Of a stretch of 64,000 nucleotides of DNA, positions 53,507-62,746 are shown piece after piece. A program made the position numbers and the translations under genes. Positions within the stretch are counted from its first letter, which is position 1. Each line of letters begins with the position of its first letter. A model generated the notes under the pieces. It saw nothing but the letters and a program-made list of their open reading frames with translations, did not search any database and was not told the DNA's origin. The DNA lies in the NCBI RefSeq assembly GCF_008728855.1, contig NZ_CP042906.1:4639570-4703569 (forward strand). The letters are read 5' to 3'. The stretch comes from Hypericibacter terrae (GTDB lineage: Bacteria > Pseudomonadota > Alphaproteobacteria > Dongiales > Dongiaceae).

Positions 53507-54250
53507 CTACGCCCCGACATAGCCGCCGCCATTCACATGGATGGTGGTGCCGGTGATGTAGCTGGCGGCGTCGCTGCAGAGGAAGGCCACGGCCTGCGCG
53601 ACATCCTTGGGCTCGCCCAGGCGGCGCATCGGGATGGTGTCGATATAGGCGGGCCCATGCTGCTCCAGCCAGCGCGCCACCATCGGCGTGTTGATGGTGC
53701 CCGGCGAGACCGCATTGACGCGGATACGCGGCGCCAGCTCGCGGGCGATGGTCTTGGTGAAGGCGAGGACACCGGCCTTGGTGGCGCCATAGTGCGAATG
53801 CATCGGGCTGCCGCCAGTGTGCGCGGCCTCGGAGGCCAGATTGACGATTGCGCCCCCCTGTTTCATCGCCGGCACCGCCCGGCGACAGGCATAGAAGACG
53901 CTGTCGAGATTGGCCGTCATGGTGCGGCGCCATTGCTCGTCGGTCATGGTCTCGAAGGGATGATCCTCGAAGATCGCGGCCGCGGTGACGAGATAATCGA
54001 GCCGGCCGAAACGGCGGCTGCAAAGCTCGACCGCGCGCTCCACATCGGCGCTGTTGCCGGCATCGAGCCGGACGGCCGCGGTGTGGGCGCCCGCAGGATC
54101 GATCGAGCGCGCAAAGTCCGCCGTCCCGGCCTCGTTGATGTCCGCCAGGACGACCCTGGCGCCAGCCGCCATGAACTCCCGCGCGATCCCCCGGCCGATG
54201 CCGCCATTGGCGCCGGTCAGCAGCAGAACCCGCTGCGAAAAATCGAACAC
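53507..54250 (-). CDS. SDR-family oxidoreductase
   Basis: 247-residue classical short-chain dehydrogenase. TGANGGIG binds the cofactor, the catalytic serine is in NLASEAAHTGG, and YGATK holds Tyr and Lys; ADIN after strand 2 favours NAD(H). NGGGYVGA closes it. Start is GTG at 54250 after GGGAGA; no ATG fits. The frame stays open to 55729, but that upstream part covers the VOC and SDR genes in another frame and is not a fusion. It lies 33 bases upstream of the ATPase gene. Confidence 0.87.
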   Translation of the reverse strand: MFDFSQRVLLLTGANGGIGRGIAREFMAAGARVVLADINEAGTADFARSIDPAGAHTAAVRLDAGNSADVERAVELCSRRFGRLDYLVTAAAIFEDHPFETMTDEQWRRTMTANLDSVFYACRRAVPAMKQGGAIVNLASEAAHTGGSPMHSHYGATKAGVLAFTKTIARELAPRIRVNAVSPGTINTPMVARWLEQHGPAYIDTIPMRRLGEPKDVAQAVAFLCSDAASYITGTTIHVNGGGYVGA

Positions 54251-54282
54251 GCCCTCTTCTCCCTCTGCGCCCGACCCCAGAC

Positions 54283-54723
54283 TCAGGCCGGCTTCATCTC
54301 GAGCAGCTCGATGATGATCCCGTTGGGATCGCGAATATAGGCCGCGTAGCAGCCGCTCACCGGACCGGTGCTCACATCGGCGATCTTGCCCTGCGGCGTG
54401 GCGCCCGCCGCCATCAATTCGTCCCAGGTCTTCCTGATATCGTCGGTCTCGAGGCAGACATGGGCGGCCGCGGTCTGGGCCGGCTGCGGCGGCGCGCCCT
54501 TGATGGCGCCGTCGAGATACTGGATGAACTCGATATGGTGCCCATGGCCATAGAGATGGGCCACCATGAGCGAGGCGCCGGGGATACCCGTCACCTCCTC
54601 CTGCCAGACGCCCTGGCGCGGCGAGACCGAGGCGGCCTTGAAGCCCAGCAGCCGGGTCCAGAACTCCACCGACTTGTCGATGTCCGTGACGGTGAAGCTG
54701 GTGTGATTGAATCCGGTGATCAT
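54283..54723 (-). CDS. VOC-family (glyoxalase/dioxygenase-like) protein
   Basis: 146 residues with two beta-alpha-beta-beta-beta modules. Metal ligands fit H7 (FNHTSF), a GHHIEFIQY glutamate, HVCLETDD and the closing IRDPNGIIIELLE glutamate. VOC proteins include glyoxalases, epimerases and extradiol dioxygenases. In this operon an isomerase or epimerase step is plausible but unproven. It starts 9 bases after the second SDR's stop. Confidence 0.85.
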   Translation of the reverse strand: MITGFNHTSFTVTDIDKSVEFWTRLLGFKAASVSPRQGVWQEEVTGIPGASLMVAHLYGHGHHIEFIQYLDGAIKGAPPQPAQTAAAHVCLETDDIRKTWDELMAAGATPQGKIADVSTGPVSGCYAAYIRDPNGIIIELLEMKPA

Positions 54724-54732
54724 CGCGCGCTC

Positions 54733-55494
54733 CTACACATAGCCGTAAGCGTTCCAGCCGCCATTCACTTCCAGGGTGTGGCCCGTGACATAGCTCGCCT
54801 TCTCCGGCGCCAGCAGAAAGGCGATGCCCTCGGCCGCTTCCTGCTCGGTGCCGAACCGCCCCATCGGTGTGCGGCGGTTGATGGCCTCGGTCGAGAAGCT
54901 CCCCGCGGCAATAAGGGCCGCCGTCGGTTCGTTCATGATATAGCCCGGTGCGATCGCATTGACGCGGATGCCGCGCTCGGCCCATTCGATCGCCTGCATC
55001 TTCGTCAGGCTGATCAGGGCGCTCTTCGAGACGCAATAGGGCCCGCGCGTCGGCGCCGAGATCTGGCCCATCACCGAGGCCACATTCACGATGGCGCTGC
55101 CCCGCTCCATGCGGCGCACGGCAGCATTCGAGATCTCCAGCGGCGCCCAGAGATTGATGTCGAAGATGCGCTTCCAGCGCTCCAGGGTCAGATCCAGCAG
55201 CGGCGCATGTTCCCAGGCGCCGGCATTGTTGACGAGATCGTCGATGCCGCCCCAATCCGCGACCATGCCGTCGAGGACGCGCTCGATCGCGGCGGGATTT
55301 GTGACGTCGCCCTGATAGGCCCGCGCCAGTGCGCCGATCGCCTTCGCGGTACGCTCCGCCACCGCCCCATCCCGATCGAGCAGCGCCACGCGCCAGCCGC
55401 GCTCGACCAGGAGGCGGGCCGTGGCGGCGCCGATGCCGGCGCCGCCGCCGGTGATCAAGGCGCGTCGTCCGGCCGAGGAAGGCGCTGTCGACAT
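54733..55494 (-). CDS. SDR-family oxidoreductase
   Basis: 253-residue classical short-chain dehydrogenase. TGGGAGIG (cofactor), NNAG, the serine in NVASVMGQ, and YCVSK (Tyr/Lys) are complete; LLDRDG after strand 2 suggests NAD(H). It is only distantly like the other SDR of the unit, so the two probably act on different steps. AAGGAG nine bases before the ATG is good. It sits 38 bases after the fused E1 gene. Confidence 0.88.
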   Translation of the reverse strand: MSTAPSSAGRRALITGGGAGIGAATARLLVERGWRVALLDRDGAVAERTAKAIGALARAYQGDVTNPAAIERVLDGMVADWGGIDDLVNNAGAWEHAPLLDLTLERWKRIFDINLWAPLEISNAAVRRMERGSAIVNVASVMGQISAPTRGPYCVSKSALISLTKMQAIEWAERGIRVNAIAPGYIMNEPTAALIAAGSFSTEAINRRTPMGRFGTEQEAAEGIAFLLAPEKASYVTGHTLEVNGGWNAYGYV

Positions 55495-55532
55495 GAACGG
55501 GATCTCCTTGTTGTTCCGGGGTGCCTTGGCGT

Positions 55533-57560
55533 CTAGCGCGACGCGCCGGCGAGTTCTCTTGCCGCCGCCAGGATCGCCGGGGCCTTGGGCAGGAGGGCCG
55601 CCTGCAGCAGCGGCGAGGCCGGGATCCGGCTGTCGGGCGTTCCCAGGCGGCGCACCGTGGCGCCACGATAGGATTCGGAAATGCGCGCCGCAATCTCCGC
55701 GCCGACGCCGCCGGTCCGGTTGGCCTCATGCACGATCAGCACGCGGCCCTTGCACTGGCCCACGACCGCGGCGATCGCCGCCTCGTCCAGCGGCGAGAGC
55801 CAGCGCAGGTCGAGCAGCGCCGCCTTGATGCCGGCGGCCGAGAGCTGGTCGGCAGCCTCGAGCGCCTCGGGCACGGATGTGCCCCAGGCAATAATGGCGA
55901 GATCGCCGCCCTCGCGCAGGAGCTTGGCCTTCCCCATCGGGTCCGGCGTGCGGTCGAAATCGACGGCCTCGCGCCGCTGATAGAGCGCGCGGGCCTCGAT
56001 CAGCATGACCGGATCGGACGCGGTGGCCGCGACCCGCAGCATGTCATAGGCATCCTGGGGTGTGGCCGGCAGGCCCAGCCGGATGCCGGGAATATGGAAC
56101 AGCAGCGCTTCCAGCGATTGCGAATGCTGCGAGCAGGAACCCGGTGTCGCCCCCTGCTGGGTGCGGATCACCATCGGCACGCTGGCGCGGCCTTGCGTGA
56201 CATAGCGGATGTTGGCCGCCTGGTTGATGATCTGGTCGAGGGCCACCAGCAGGAAATCGCCCCACATGATCTCGACGATCGGCCGCATCCCCGACATGGC
56301 GGCGCCCACGGCCGATCCCAGGATCGCGGCCTCGGCGATGGGCGTGTCGAAGACCCGGGCCGCGCCGAACTCGCGCTGCAGATTGCGCGAGGCGCCGAAG
56401 ATCCCGCCGGCCTTGCCCACATCCTCGCCATAGACGAGGCTCGTCTTGTCGTCGGCCAGGATGCGCCGCAGCGCCTCGTTGACCGCGCCGATATAGTTGA
56501 TCTCGACGGGCGCGCTCGATGTGGCGCTTACAGCCGGCTTCGCAGCGGATGGTGCTGCCATGACATGATGACGGGCCGAGGCCGGATCGGGCATCGGCCC
56601 CTTCAGTACGGCCGCTTCGATTCCGGCCATCCGGCGATCGGTCTCCGCGCGGGCCGCGGCCAATGCCGCTTCGTCGGCAACCTCGGACTGGAGCAGGCGC
56701 TGGGCCAGCAGCAGGATCGGGTCATTGGCGGTCGCGGCGGCGCGATCCTCCTTCGGCCGGTAATGCTCGATGTCGCGGTTATAGTGGCCCCAAAGCCGCG
56801 AGACGCGGCATTCGACGAAGCTGGGACCGCCGCCGCTGCGCGCGCGCTCGGCCGCCTGGGCGATCGTATCGCGCACGGCGATCGGATCGGCGCCGTCGAT
56901 GGTAACACCCGGCATGCCATAGCCATTGGCGCGCTTGGCGAGCCGGTCGATCCTGATGATCGCCGAGCTCTCGGTCATCTCGGACCAGCCATTGTTCTCG
57001 CAGAGGAAGATCACCGGCAGATCGTAGGCCGCCGCGAAGACCAGGCTCTCATGCAGCGCGCCCTGGCTGGTGGCGCCGTCGCCGAAGGAGACGATGACAG
57101 CGCCTCCGGTTTTCCGGGCCTGCAGGGCGAGTGCCACGCCGCAGGCAATCGGTCCGCCGGCGCCGACGATCGAGTTCTCGCCGATGAAGCCGGCCCAGGG
57201 CGCGGTGATCAGGGCCGAGCCGGCCCGCCCGCCATTGACGCCATCGGCGCGGTGGCAGACCTCGGCGAACACCTCTTGTGCGTCGAGCTTTCCGGTCAGC
57301 GCCCAGCCATGGCCGCGATAGGTGGCGACGATCTGGTCCTCGGGGCGCAGCGCCGCCATGGCGCCGGTCGGCACCGCTTCCTGCCCGGCGCAGAGATGGA
57401 TCGAGCCGGCGACGACCGGCGGCGTGGCGGTGCTGAGATCGAGGCAGCGCTGCTCGAAGGCGCGCAGGAACAGCATCTGCCGATAGGCCGCCATGGCGAA
57501 CCCCGCATCCTCCGGCTTGATCGGCTTGGGGGCGTTGGCGAGCGTCATGGCGTGATTCAT
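55533..57560 (-). CDS. Fused alpha-beta TPP-dependent dehydrogenase E1 component
   Basis: 675 residues: an E1-alpha domain (1-330) and an E1-beta domain (about 350-675) in one chain. The TPP/Mg motif GDGATSQGALHESLVFAAAYDLPVIFLCENN, with its GDG and NN ends, is intact; the beta half has YGEDVGKAGGIF, GAAMSGMRPIVEIMWGDFL and SQHSQSLEALLFHIPGI. These resemble pyruvate/acetoin/branched-chain E1. No lipoyl E2 or E3 gene is in the unit, so it may couple to another electron acceptor or do a transketolase-like cleavage. The alanine-rich segment at about 330-350 is a linker. Two ATGs (57560, 57548) are possible. Confidence 0.88.
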   Translation of the reverse strand: MNHAMTLANAPKPIKPEDAGFAMAAYRQMLFLRAFEQRCLDLSTATPPVVAGSIHLCAGQEAVPTGAMAALRPEDQIVATYRGHGWALTGKLDAQEVFAEVCHRADGVNGGRAGSALITAPWAGFIGENSIVGAGGPIACGVALALQARKTGGAVIVSFGDGATSQGALHESLVFAAAYDLPVIFLCENNGWSEMTESSAIIRIDRLAKRANGYGMPGVTIDGADPIAVRDTIAQAAERARSGGGPSFVECRVSRLWGHYNRDIEHYRPKEDRAAATANDPILLLAQRLLQSEVADEAALAAARAETDRRMAGIEAAVLKGPMPDPASARHHVMAAPSAAKPAVSATSSAPVEINYIGAVNEALRRILADDKTSLVYGEDVGKAGGIFGASRNLQREFGAARVFDTPIAEAAILGSAVGAAMSGMRPIVEIMWGDFLLVALDQIINQAANIRYVTQGRASVPMVIRTQQGATPGSCSQHSQSLEALLFHIPGIRLGLPATPQDAYDMLRVAATASDPVMLIEARALYQRREAVDFDRTPDPMGKAKLLREGGDLAIIAWGTSVPEALEAADQLSAAGIKAALLDLRWLSPLDEAAIAAVVGQCKGRVLIVHEANRTGGVGAEIAARISESYRGATVRRLGTPDSRIPASPLLQAALLPKAPAILAAARELAGASR

Positions 57561-57688
57561 CCTTTGTCTCTTGGCGTGATGGGGCGGCTGGGGGTGTTTC
57601 GCGAGAGGCGGCCGCGTCCGTCAGCCGACCTTCCGCCGCCGGCTTTCGCCGGGGCGGAAGGTCTGGTCCTTATGGGCAGCGCTTTCGA

Positions 57689-59038
57689 CTATTGGCCGAA
57701 AGAGTCGGCCCAGGTCTTGTAGTTCGCGATCTCGTCGGCATGCAGGCTGCGCCATTTGGTGATGACGTCCTGATAAGTGGCCGCCGCCTGGTCGACCGTC
57801 ATGTCGCCGCCGAGGATGCCCTGGAACACGACGAAGTTACCGTTCACGTCCATGTCGGTCGGGTAGAAATTGGCGCGGTAGAAGCTGACGCCGGGCTTGG
57901 TCCATTCCATCAGCTGCTTGTCGGTCGGCCGCGTGATCTGCGAAGTATCCCAACGGGAATCGTTCGGCAGGTCGCCGACATTCCCATAGAGCGCCTTCAT
58001 CCGGTCCTGGGTGTGGAGGAACGCCAGGAAGTTGCCGGCCAGCGCCTTGTTCTGGGCGAAGCTGGTGACCTGGAAGCCAGGCGTGTCCATATAGAGCAAC
58101 CCGGCCTCTTTGCCCGTCCCGAACACCGGCACCTTCATGATGCCGACCTCGGCGCCGCCCTTCTCCATCTCGACGATCATCTGCTGGAATCCGGGCGCCG
58201 CGAAGATCATCGCCGCCTGGCCCTGCTGGAAGCGTCCCAGCCCGTCGCCGAAATTGATCGAGTTGGTGTCGTTGTTGAAATAGGGCTTCAGCTCATGGAC
58301 CTTTTCGATCCATGACTTCCACTTGGCATCGGTGAAGTCGCCGCCGATCGTCATCTGCAGCAGCTCCGGCACGGTATAGACCTGCGCCTGGAACGCGGCC
58401 GCCAGCATCTCGCCGCCGAAGCCGTCCTTGAGGCCGACGACGAGCGGATCGATGCCGGCCTTCTTCAGGTTGTCGGCGGCGGCGATGAATTCCGCCCAGC
58501 TCTGCGGCGGCTTCGCCGGGTCGAGGCCGGCCTTGGCGAAGAGCGTCTTGTTGTAGATGACCGGATAGATGCGGGCATCGACCGGATAGAGCCAGGTCTT
58601 GCCGTTCCACCGGGTCGAGGCCACGGTCGGCACGGCCTTGATGTCTTCCGCGCTCAGGGCCTCTTCGTTGGGAACGGTGCAGCCGCCCCAGACCTGCTCC
58701 AGCGACCAGATGCCGCCCCAATTGTACCAGAGATCGGGGCCCGTTCCGCCCTTGCAGGCCGTGCCCTGGATCGTGGTGTAGGTGTCGGTCGACTGCAGCA
58801 CCGCATTGACGGTGATGTTGGGATACTTCTTCTGATAGAGCGCGATCGATTCCTTCATCCAGTCCTCGATGCCCGGAACCTCCTGGTTGCCGAGCCACCA
58901 GAGGGTCAGCGTCGCCTTGCCGGCGCCCGCCGGATCGTAGGCGCTTCCCAAGCCATCCGCGGACGCGCTGCCGGCGCCCAGCGCGCTCAGCAGGGCGGCC
59001 GCCAATCCGACGCGCTTCAATCGGTCGAGCATTCTCAT
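57689..59038 (-). CDS. CUT1-type ABC transporter substrate-binding protein
   Basis: 449 residues with a Sec signal (MRMLDRLKRVGLAAALLSALGAGSASA, cut near 27) and the two-lobed binding-protein fold. TLTLWWLGNQEVPGIEDWMK, the GTGPDLWYNWGG hinge region and YPVIYNKTLFAKAGLDP are typical of CUT1 carbohydrate binders; WW and WYNW may stack on a sugar ring. GGGAGA precedes the ATG at 59038. Three mature cysteines are not in a lipobox. Ligand unknown. It lies 55 bases after the SMP-30 gene. Confidence 0.92.
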   Translation of the reverse strand: MRMLDRLKRVGLAAALLSALGAGSASADGLGSAYDPAGAGKATLTLWWLGNQEVPGIEDWMKESIALYQKKYPNITVNAVLQSTDTYTTIQGTACKGGTGPDLWYNWGGIWSLEQVWGGCTVPNEEALSAEDIKAVPTVASTRWNGKTWLYPVDARIYPVIYNKTLFAKAGLDPAKPPQSWAEFIAAADNLKKAGIDPLVVGLKDGFGGEMLAAAFQAQVYTVPELLQMTIGGDFTDAKWKSWIEKVHELKPYFNNDTNSINFGDGLGRFQQGQAAMIFAAPGFQQMIVEMEKGGAEVGIMKVPVFGTGKEAGLLYMDTPGFQVTSFAQNKALAGNFLAFLHTQDRMKALYGNVGDLPNDSRWDTSQITRPTDKQLMEWTKPGVSFYRANFYPTDMDVNGNFVVFQGILGGDMTVDQAAATYQDVITKWRSLHADEIANYKTWADSFGQ

Positions 59039-59093
59039 GATGACGTCTCCCATGGGTTGTTTTTATTGGGCAGAAGGCGATGGCGGTGCCGGC

Positions 59094-59999
59094 TCAAGCG
59101 TTGAGGCAGCCCGTGCGGTTGACATAGATCGCCCAGAGCGAGTTCGGGCCTGTCATGAAGAGGCGGCTCCGGCGCGGGCCGCCGAAGGTGAGATTGGTGA
59201 TGTACTCCGGAACCTTGATGCGGCCGAGCAGGGTGCCGCCCGGAGAGAACAGCTGCACGCCGTCGCCGGCACTGGTCCAGATATAGCCCTCGGTGTCGAG
59301 GCGGAAGCCGTCCGAGCAGCCGGGATTGACCTCGGCGAAGACACGGCTGCGCGTGGGCTTGGTCTCGCTCGCCATGTCATAGGCGCGGATGTTGTGCGGC
59401 CCGCCCGCACGCTCGGTGAAGCCGGTGTCGGAGACATAGAGGATCTTCTCGTCGGGGCTGAATGCGAGACCGTTCGGGAACTCGCAATCCTCGACCACCA
59501 GCGTGACCTCGCCATTGTGCGGATCCACGCGATAGACGTAGTTGCCGGGCTGCTCCTGCGGTGCCTTGATGCCTTCCCAGTCGTTCATGATCCCGTAGGC
59601 GGGATCGGTGAACCAGATCGAGTTGTCCGACTTCACGACGATGTCGTTGGGCGAGTTCAGCTTGTTGCCGCGATAGGAATCGGCGATGACGGTGATCGAG
59701 CCGTCATGCTCGGTGCGGGTCACGCGCCGGCCGCTATGCTCGCAGCTCAGGAGCCGGCCCTGGCGGTCGCGCGTATTGCCGTTGGTGTGGTTGCTGGGGC
59801 TGCGAAAGACCGAAACATGGCCGTCGATGTAGCGCAGCAGCCGGTTGCCGGGGATGTCGCTCCAGATGAACATGTTGGCATCGCCGAACCAGACCGGACC
59901 TTCACCGAACTGGGTGCCGGTGTAGAGCTTCTCGAGCGCCGGCCCGAGCAGGATGCAGCGGCGGAACTCTTCCTCGTGAATCTCGAAAAGCTCGTCCAT
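59094..59999 (-). CDS. SMP-30/gluconolactonase-family lactonase
   Basis: 301-residue six-bladed beta-propeller. Metal ligands fit the Glu of FGEGPVW (about 32-38), Asn in NSPNDIVV and Asp in LYVSDTGF. Members hydrolyse gluconolactone and other aldonolactones. As first gene of the unit it probably opens a lactone produced by one of the SDRs. GGGGGA precedes the ATG at 59999. Upstream at 60031-60067 is the AT-rich operator-like region. Confidence 0.9.
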   Translation of the reverse strand: MDELFEIHEEEFRRCILLGPALEKLYTGTQFGEGPVWFGDANMFIWSDIPGNRLLRYIDGHVSVFRSPSNHTNGNTRDRQGRLLSCEHSGRRVTRTEHDGSITVIADSYRGNKLNSPNDIVVKSDNSIWFTDPAYGIMNDWEGIKAPQEQPGNYVYRVDPHNGEVTLVVEDCEFPNGLAFSPDEKILYVSDTGFTERAGGPHNIRAYDMASETKPTRSRVFAEVNPGCSDGFRLDTEGYIWTSAGDGVQLFSPGGTLLGRIKVPEYITNLTFGGPRRSRLFMTGPNSLWAIYVNRTGCLNA

Positions 60000-60030
60000 A
60001 GGTCCCCCTGTTGCGAGATCGGTTATCCCG

Positions 60031-60067
60031 ATATCATCATATAGCGATAGATCATCACGGTATGATA
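60031..60067 (-). promoter_or_regulatory. Operator-like motif upstream of the SMP-30 unit
   Basis: ATCACGGTATGATA at 60054-60067 matches ATCACAATATGATA at 62747-62760 in 12 of 14 bases. A second half-site ATATCATCATATAG (60031-60044) lies closer to the gene and shares CTATATGAT with 62770-62778. The AT-rich spot in GC-rich DNA lies 32-68 bases before the ATG at 59999. Confidence 0.6.
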
Positions 60068-60128
60068 CAAGCCGTCAAGTCCGGAATCCCGGACTCGGCG
60101 CCGGTTCTGTCAGGCTCGGCGCGGCGGC

Positions 60129-60890
60129 TCAGGTGAGCTCGCCGGCGATCCTTTTCATGATCGAGAGATAGGTCGGGAACATCTGCTCGAACCGGTCGGT
60201 CGGGGCCGACATGGTGAGCGCGAAGGGCTGCGTGCCGCCGCCGAGCCCGACCGCTAGGCAGCAGAGGCCGGTCGAGAATTCCTCGAGATCGGTCGCATAG
60301 CCCTGGGCCGTGATCCGCTCGAACTCCTCATAGAGCTTCGGCAGGGTGGTGATGGTCTTGCGGGTCCGCGGGCTCAACCGGTGGCTCGAGAGATAGTCGG
60401 TGCGGACCTGCTCGCTGGAATAGGCCAGCAGCAGCTTGCCCGAGGCCCGGGCATGGGCATCGAAATAGGTGCCGTGCGAAACCTCGATCGCCTGCACCGA
60501 GCTGGTGCCGCGCGCCGTCACCAGCGTGACGATCTCGCCGTCCCACCAGCCCGACGCGTAGGCGGTCTCGCCCGTCTCCTCGGCGATCCTGCGCACCACC
60601 GGCGCCAGATGCTCGGGCGGCGCCAGCTGGCGCTTGAAGCCCTCGATCAGCATCCCGACGCGCAGGCCCAGCACATATTTGCCGGGCCCGGAGCGGGTGA
60701 GGATGCCGGTCGCGACCAGCGTATGCAGCAGGTGATAGCAGGCCTGGCGCGGCAGCCCAGTGGAGGCGACGACCTCGGCCGCCTTGAGCCCATCCTTGCT
60801 CTGCGCGACGGCGAAGAGGATGCGCATGGCGCGATCCACCGATTGGACGCGCGGGGCCGGCTCCGATTCTTTCGGGCGGGCCGTAGTCAT
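60129..60890 (-). CDS. IclR-family transcriptional regulator
   Basis: 253 residues. The N-terminal winged helix (about 15-75: SVDRAMRILFAVAQSKDGLKAAEVVASTGLPRQACYHLLHTLVATGIL) and C-terminal effector domain (ETAYASGWWDGEIVTLV, HARASGKLLLAYSS, GLCCLAVGLGG) are typical. The paired cysteines in GLCCLAVG sit in the effector pocket. The gene lies between the two transcription units of the island, which share an operator-like motif, so it probably represses or activates both. The ATG at 60890 has no clear ribosome site. Confidence 0.92.
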   Translation of the reverse strand: MTTARPKESEPAPRVQSVDRAMRILFAVAQSKDGLKAAEVVASTGLPRQACYHLLHTLVATGILTRSGPGKYVLGLRVGMLIEGFKRQLAPPEHLAPVVRRIAEETGETAYASGWWDGEIVTLVTARGTSSVQAIEVSHGTYFDAHARASGKLLLAYSSEQVRTDYLSSHRLSPRTRKTITTLPKLYEEFERITAQGYATDLEEFSTGLCCLAVGLGGGTQPFALTMSAPTDRFEQMFPTYLSIMKRIAGELT

Positions 60891-60986
60891 GGGAGGCGGC
60901 AACCGATCATGAGGGGCAAATGGAACTCAACGGCGAACAGGGTCATTCGGAGCATACATCATCGGCCGATTCGGCCAGCGGGCCCG

Positions 60987-61829
60987 TCAGCCTTTGACGC
61001 CGCCGGCGGTGAGGCCGCGGATGAAGAATCGCTGGCCGGCGAGATAGAGCAGCAGCATGGGCAGCGTGCCCCAGAGCATGCCGGCCATCACCATCGGCAC
61101 ATCGATCCGATAGCGCGAATTATAGACGGTGAGGCCGACCATGAGCGTGCGCAGATGGTCGCTCTGCAGGAAGACGATGGCGATCAGGAGCTCGTTCCAG
61201 ACCCAGAGGGCCTGAACCGTGACCACGGTCGCGAGGGCCGGGCCCGAGAGGGGCAGCAGGATCGAGCGGAAGATGCGCCAGCTCCCCGCACCATCCATGC
61301 GCGCCGCCTCGACCAGCGAGGGCGAGAGGGTGCGGAAGAAGCTCGCCAGCAGGAAGGTCGAGAAGGGCAGCAGCATGCCGGTATAGATGACGATGACGGT
61401 TTGGTAAGTATTGAGCTGGCGCAAAGCCGCGGCGATCTGGAACAGCGGGATCACCAGCACGATCGGCGGCACCACCATGAGCGCGATCAGCACGCCCAGC
61501 ACATAGGGCCCGGCGCGCCATTTCATCAGCGCGATCGGATAGGCGGCCAGCGCCGCGAGCGCCGTCGAGAGCAGCACCGAGGCGACGGTCACCGCCAGCG
61601 AATTGAGGACCCAGCCGAAGAGATCGCCGCCGGCCAGCGACTGGGCCAGGGTCGAGAGCACCGGCGTCTCGGGCGGACCGAACTGGTTGCTCAGGAACTC
61701 GTCGCGCGTCTTGAAGGAGCTGACCAGCATGAAATAGAGCGGCAGCAGGGCGATGCCGGCAAAGGCGATCAGGGTGCCGTGCTGGAGGAGCTTGGCGGGC
61801 CAGCCGCTCGCCTGGCTATTCGCTTTCAT
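60987..61829 (-). CDS. CUT1-type ABC transporter permease (MalG-like)
   Basis: 280 residues, six membrane helices. The cytoplasmic EAA loop EAARMDGAGSWRIFRSILLP contacts the ATPase. It overlaps the upstream permease gene by 14 bases, so the two are translationally coupled. Together with the ATPase (52403-53473) and binding protein (57689-59038), which lie in the other unit, it completes a carbohydrate importer. Confidence 0.93.
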   Translation of the reverse strand: MKANSQASGWPAKLLQHGTLIAFAGIALLPLYFMLVSSFKTRDEFLSNQFGPPETPVLSTLAQSLAGGDLFGWVLNSLAVTVASVLLSTALAALAAYPIALMKWRAGPYVLGVLIALMVVPPIVLVIPLFQIAAALRQLNTYQTVIVIYTGMLLPFSTFLLASFFRTLSPSLVEAARMDGAGSWRIFRSILLPLSGPALATVVTVQALWVWNELLIAIVFLQSDHLRTLMVGLTVYNSRYRIDVPMVMAGMLWGTLPMLLLYLAGQRFFIRGLTAGGVKG

Positions 61830-62703
61830 AGATCGCCAATCTGCCGGTCAGCCACTGGCGCACGGCCAGCAGCAGCCCGACGATGCAGAGCAGCACGACG
61901 CCGGCGGCCGCACCCACGCCGATCTGGCTGTTCTGGAACACCTGCTGATAGATGTAGTACTCGGCGACGACGGTGCTGTTCTGCGGCCCGCCGAGAGTCA
62001 TCACATAGACGTAGGAGAACACCCAGGAGAGCATGTTGATCAGCTCGACGATCGCGTAGAAGGCGAGCGTCGGAGTGAGCTGCGGCACCGTCACATAGCG
62101 CAGCACCTGAAACCAGCTGGCGCCGTCGACCCGCGCCGCCTCGTAATATTGCTCGCCGACGCTGCTGAGCCGCGCCAGGCAGAGGATGATGCCGAAGCCC
62201 AGCTCCTTCCAGACGATGACGAACATGATGGTCGGCATCGCGAAGGCCGGGCTGCCGAGCCAGTCGGCCGCCAGCGCATCGAGCCCCAGCGCGCGCAAGC
62301 CCTGGTTCAGCTGTCCCTGATACTGGAACAGATAGCCGAACACGACGCCGACCACCGGGATCGACAGGATGTAGGGGATGAAGAGGATCGAGCGATAGAC
62401 CTTCCAGCCCTGCGGCCGGTCATGGAGCAACTGCGCCAGGAGAACGCTCAAGACCAGCAGCACCGGCACGCAGAGGAACAGCCGCAGATTGTTGCCGATG
62501 GCGCGGTGGAACAGCGAATCGGTGGCGATGTAGCCGAAGTTCGACAGCCCGACGAAGGTGGTCGGCAGATAGGCCGAGCGCCCGACATGCTCGACGCTGT
62601 AAGTGAGCAGGCTCAAGGTCGGATAGGCGAAAGTCAGCCCGACGAACGCGATCATCGGCAGCGAATAGATCCAGGGCAGCCAGCGGTCGAAGCGGTCGGA
62701 CAT
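61816..62703 (-). CDS. CUT1-type ABC transporter permease (MalF-like)
   Basis: 295 residues, six membrane helices, EAA loop EAARVDGASWFQVLRYVTVP. I chose the ATG at 62703 (MSDRFDRWLPW), preceded by GAGGGG; the frame extends to 62751, but that would run into the AT-rich operator region and adds basic, non-family residues. It is the first gene of the permease pair. Confidence 0.92.
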   Translation of the reverse strand: MSDRFDRWLPWIYSLPMIAFVGLTFAYPTLSLLTYSVEHVGRSAYLPTTFVGLSNFGYIATDSLFHRAIGNNLRLFLCVPVLLVLSVLLAQLLHDRPQGWKVYRSILFIPYILSIPVVGVVFGYLFQYQGQLNQGLRALGLDALAADWLGSPAFAMPTIMFVIVWKELGFGIILCLARLSSVGEQYYEAARVDGASWFQVLRYVTVPQLTPTLAFYAIVELINMLSWVFSYVYVMTLGGPQNSTVVAEYYIYQQVFQNSQIGVGAAAGVVLLCIVGLLLAVRQWLTGRLAIYESE

Positions 62704-62746
62704 CGTTCCCCTCGCCGCGGGCGATGGAGCGCGGCGGCGTCGATAT

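Noticed and set aside
53507-55729. An apparent 740-codon fusion ending in an SDR
   Set aside because: The upstream half covers the VOC and SDR genes in a different frame; the last SDR starts at the GTG at 54250.
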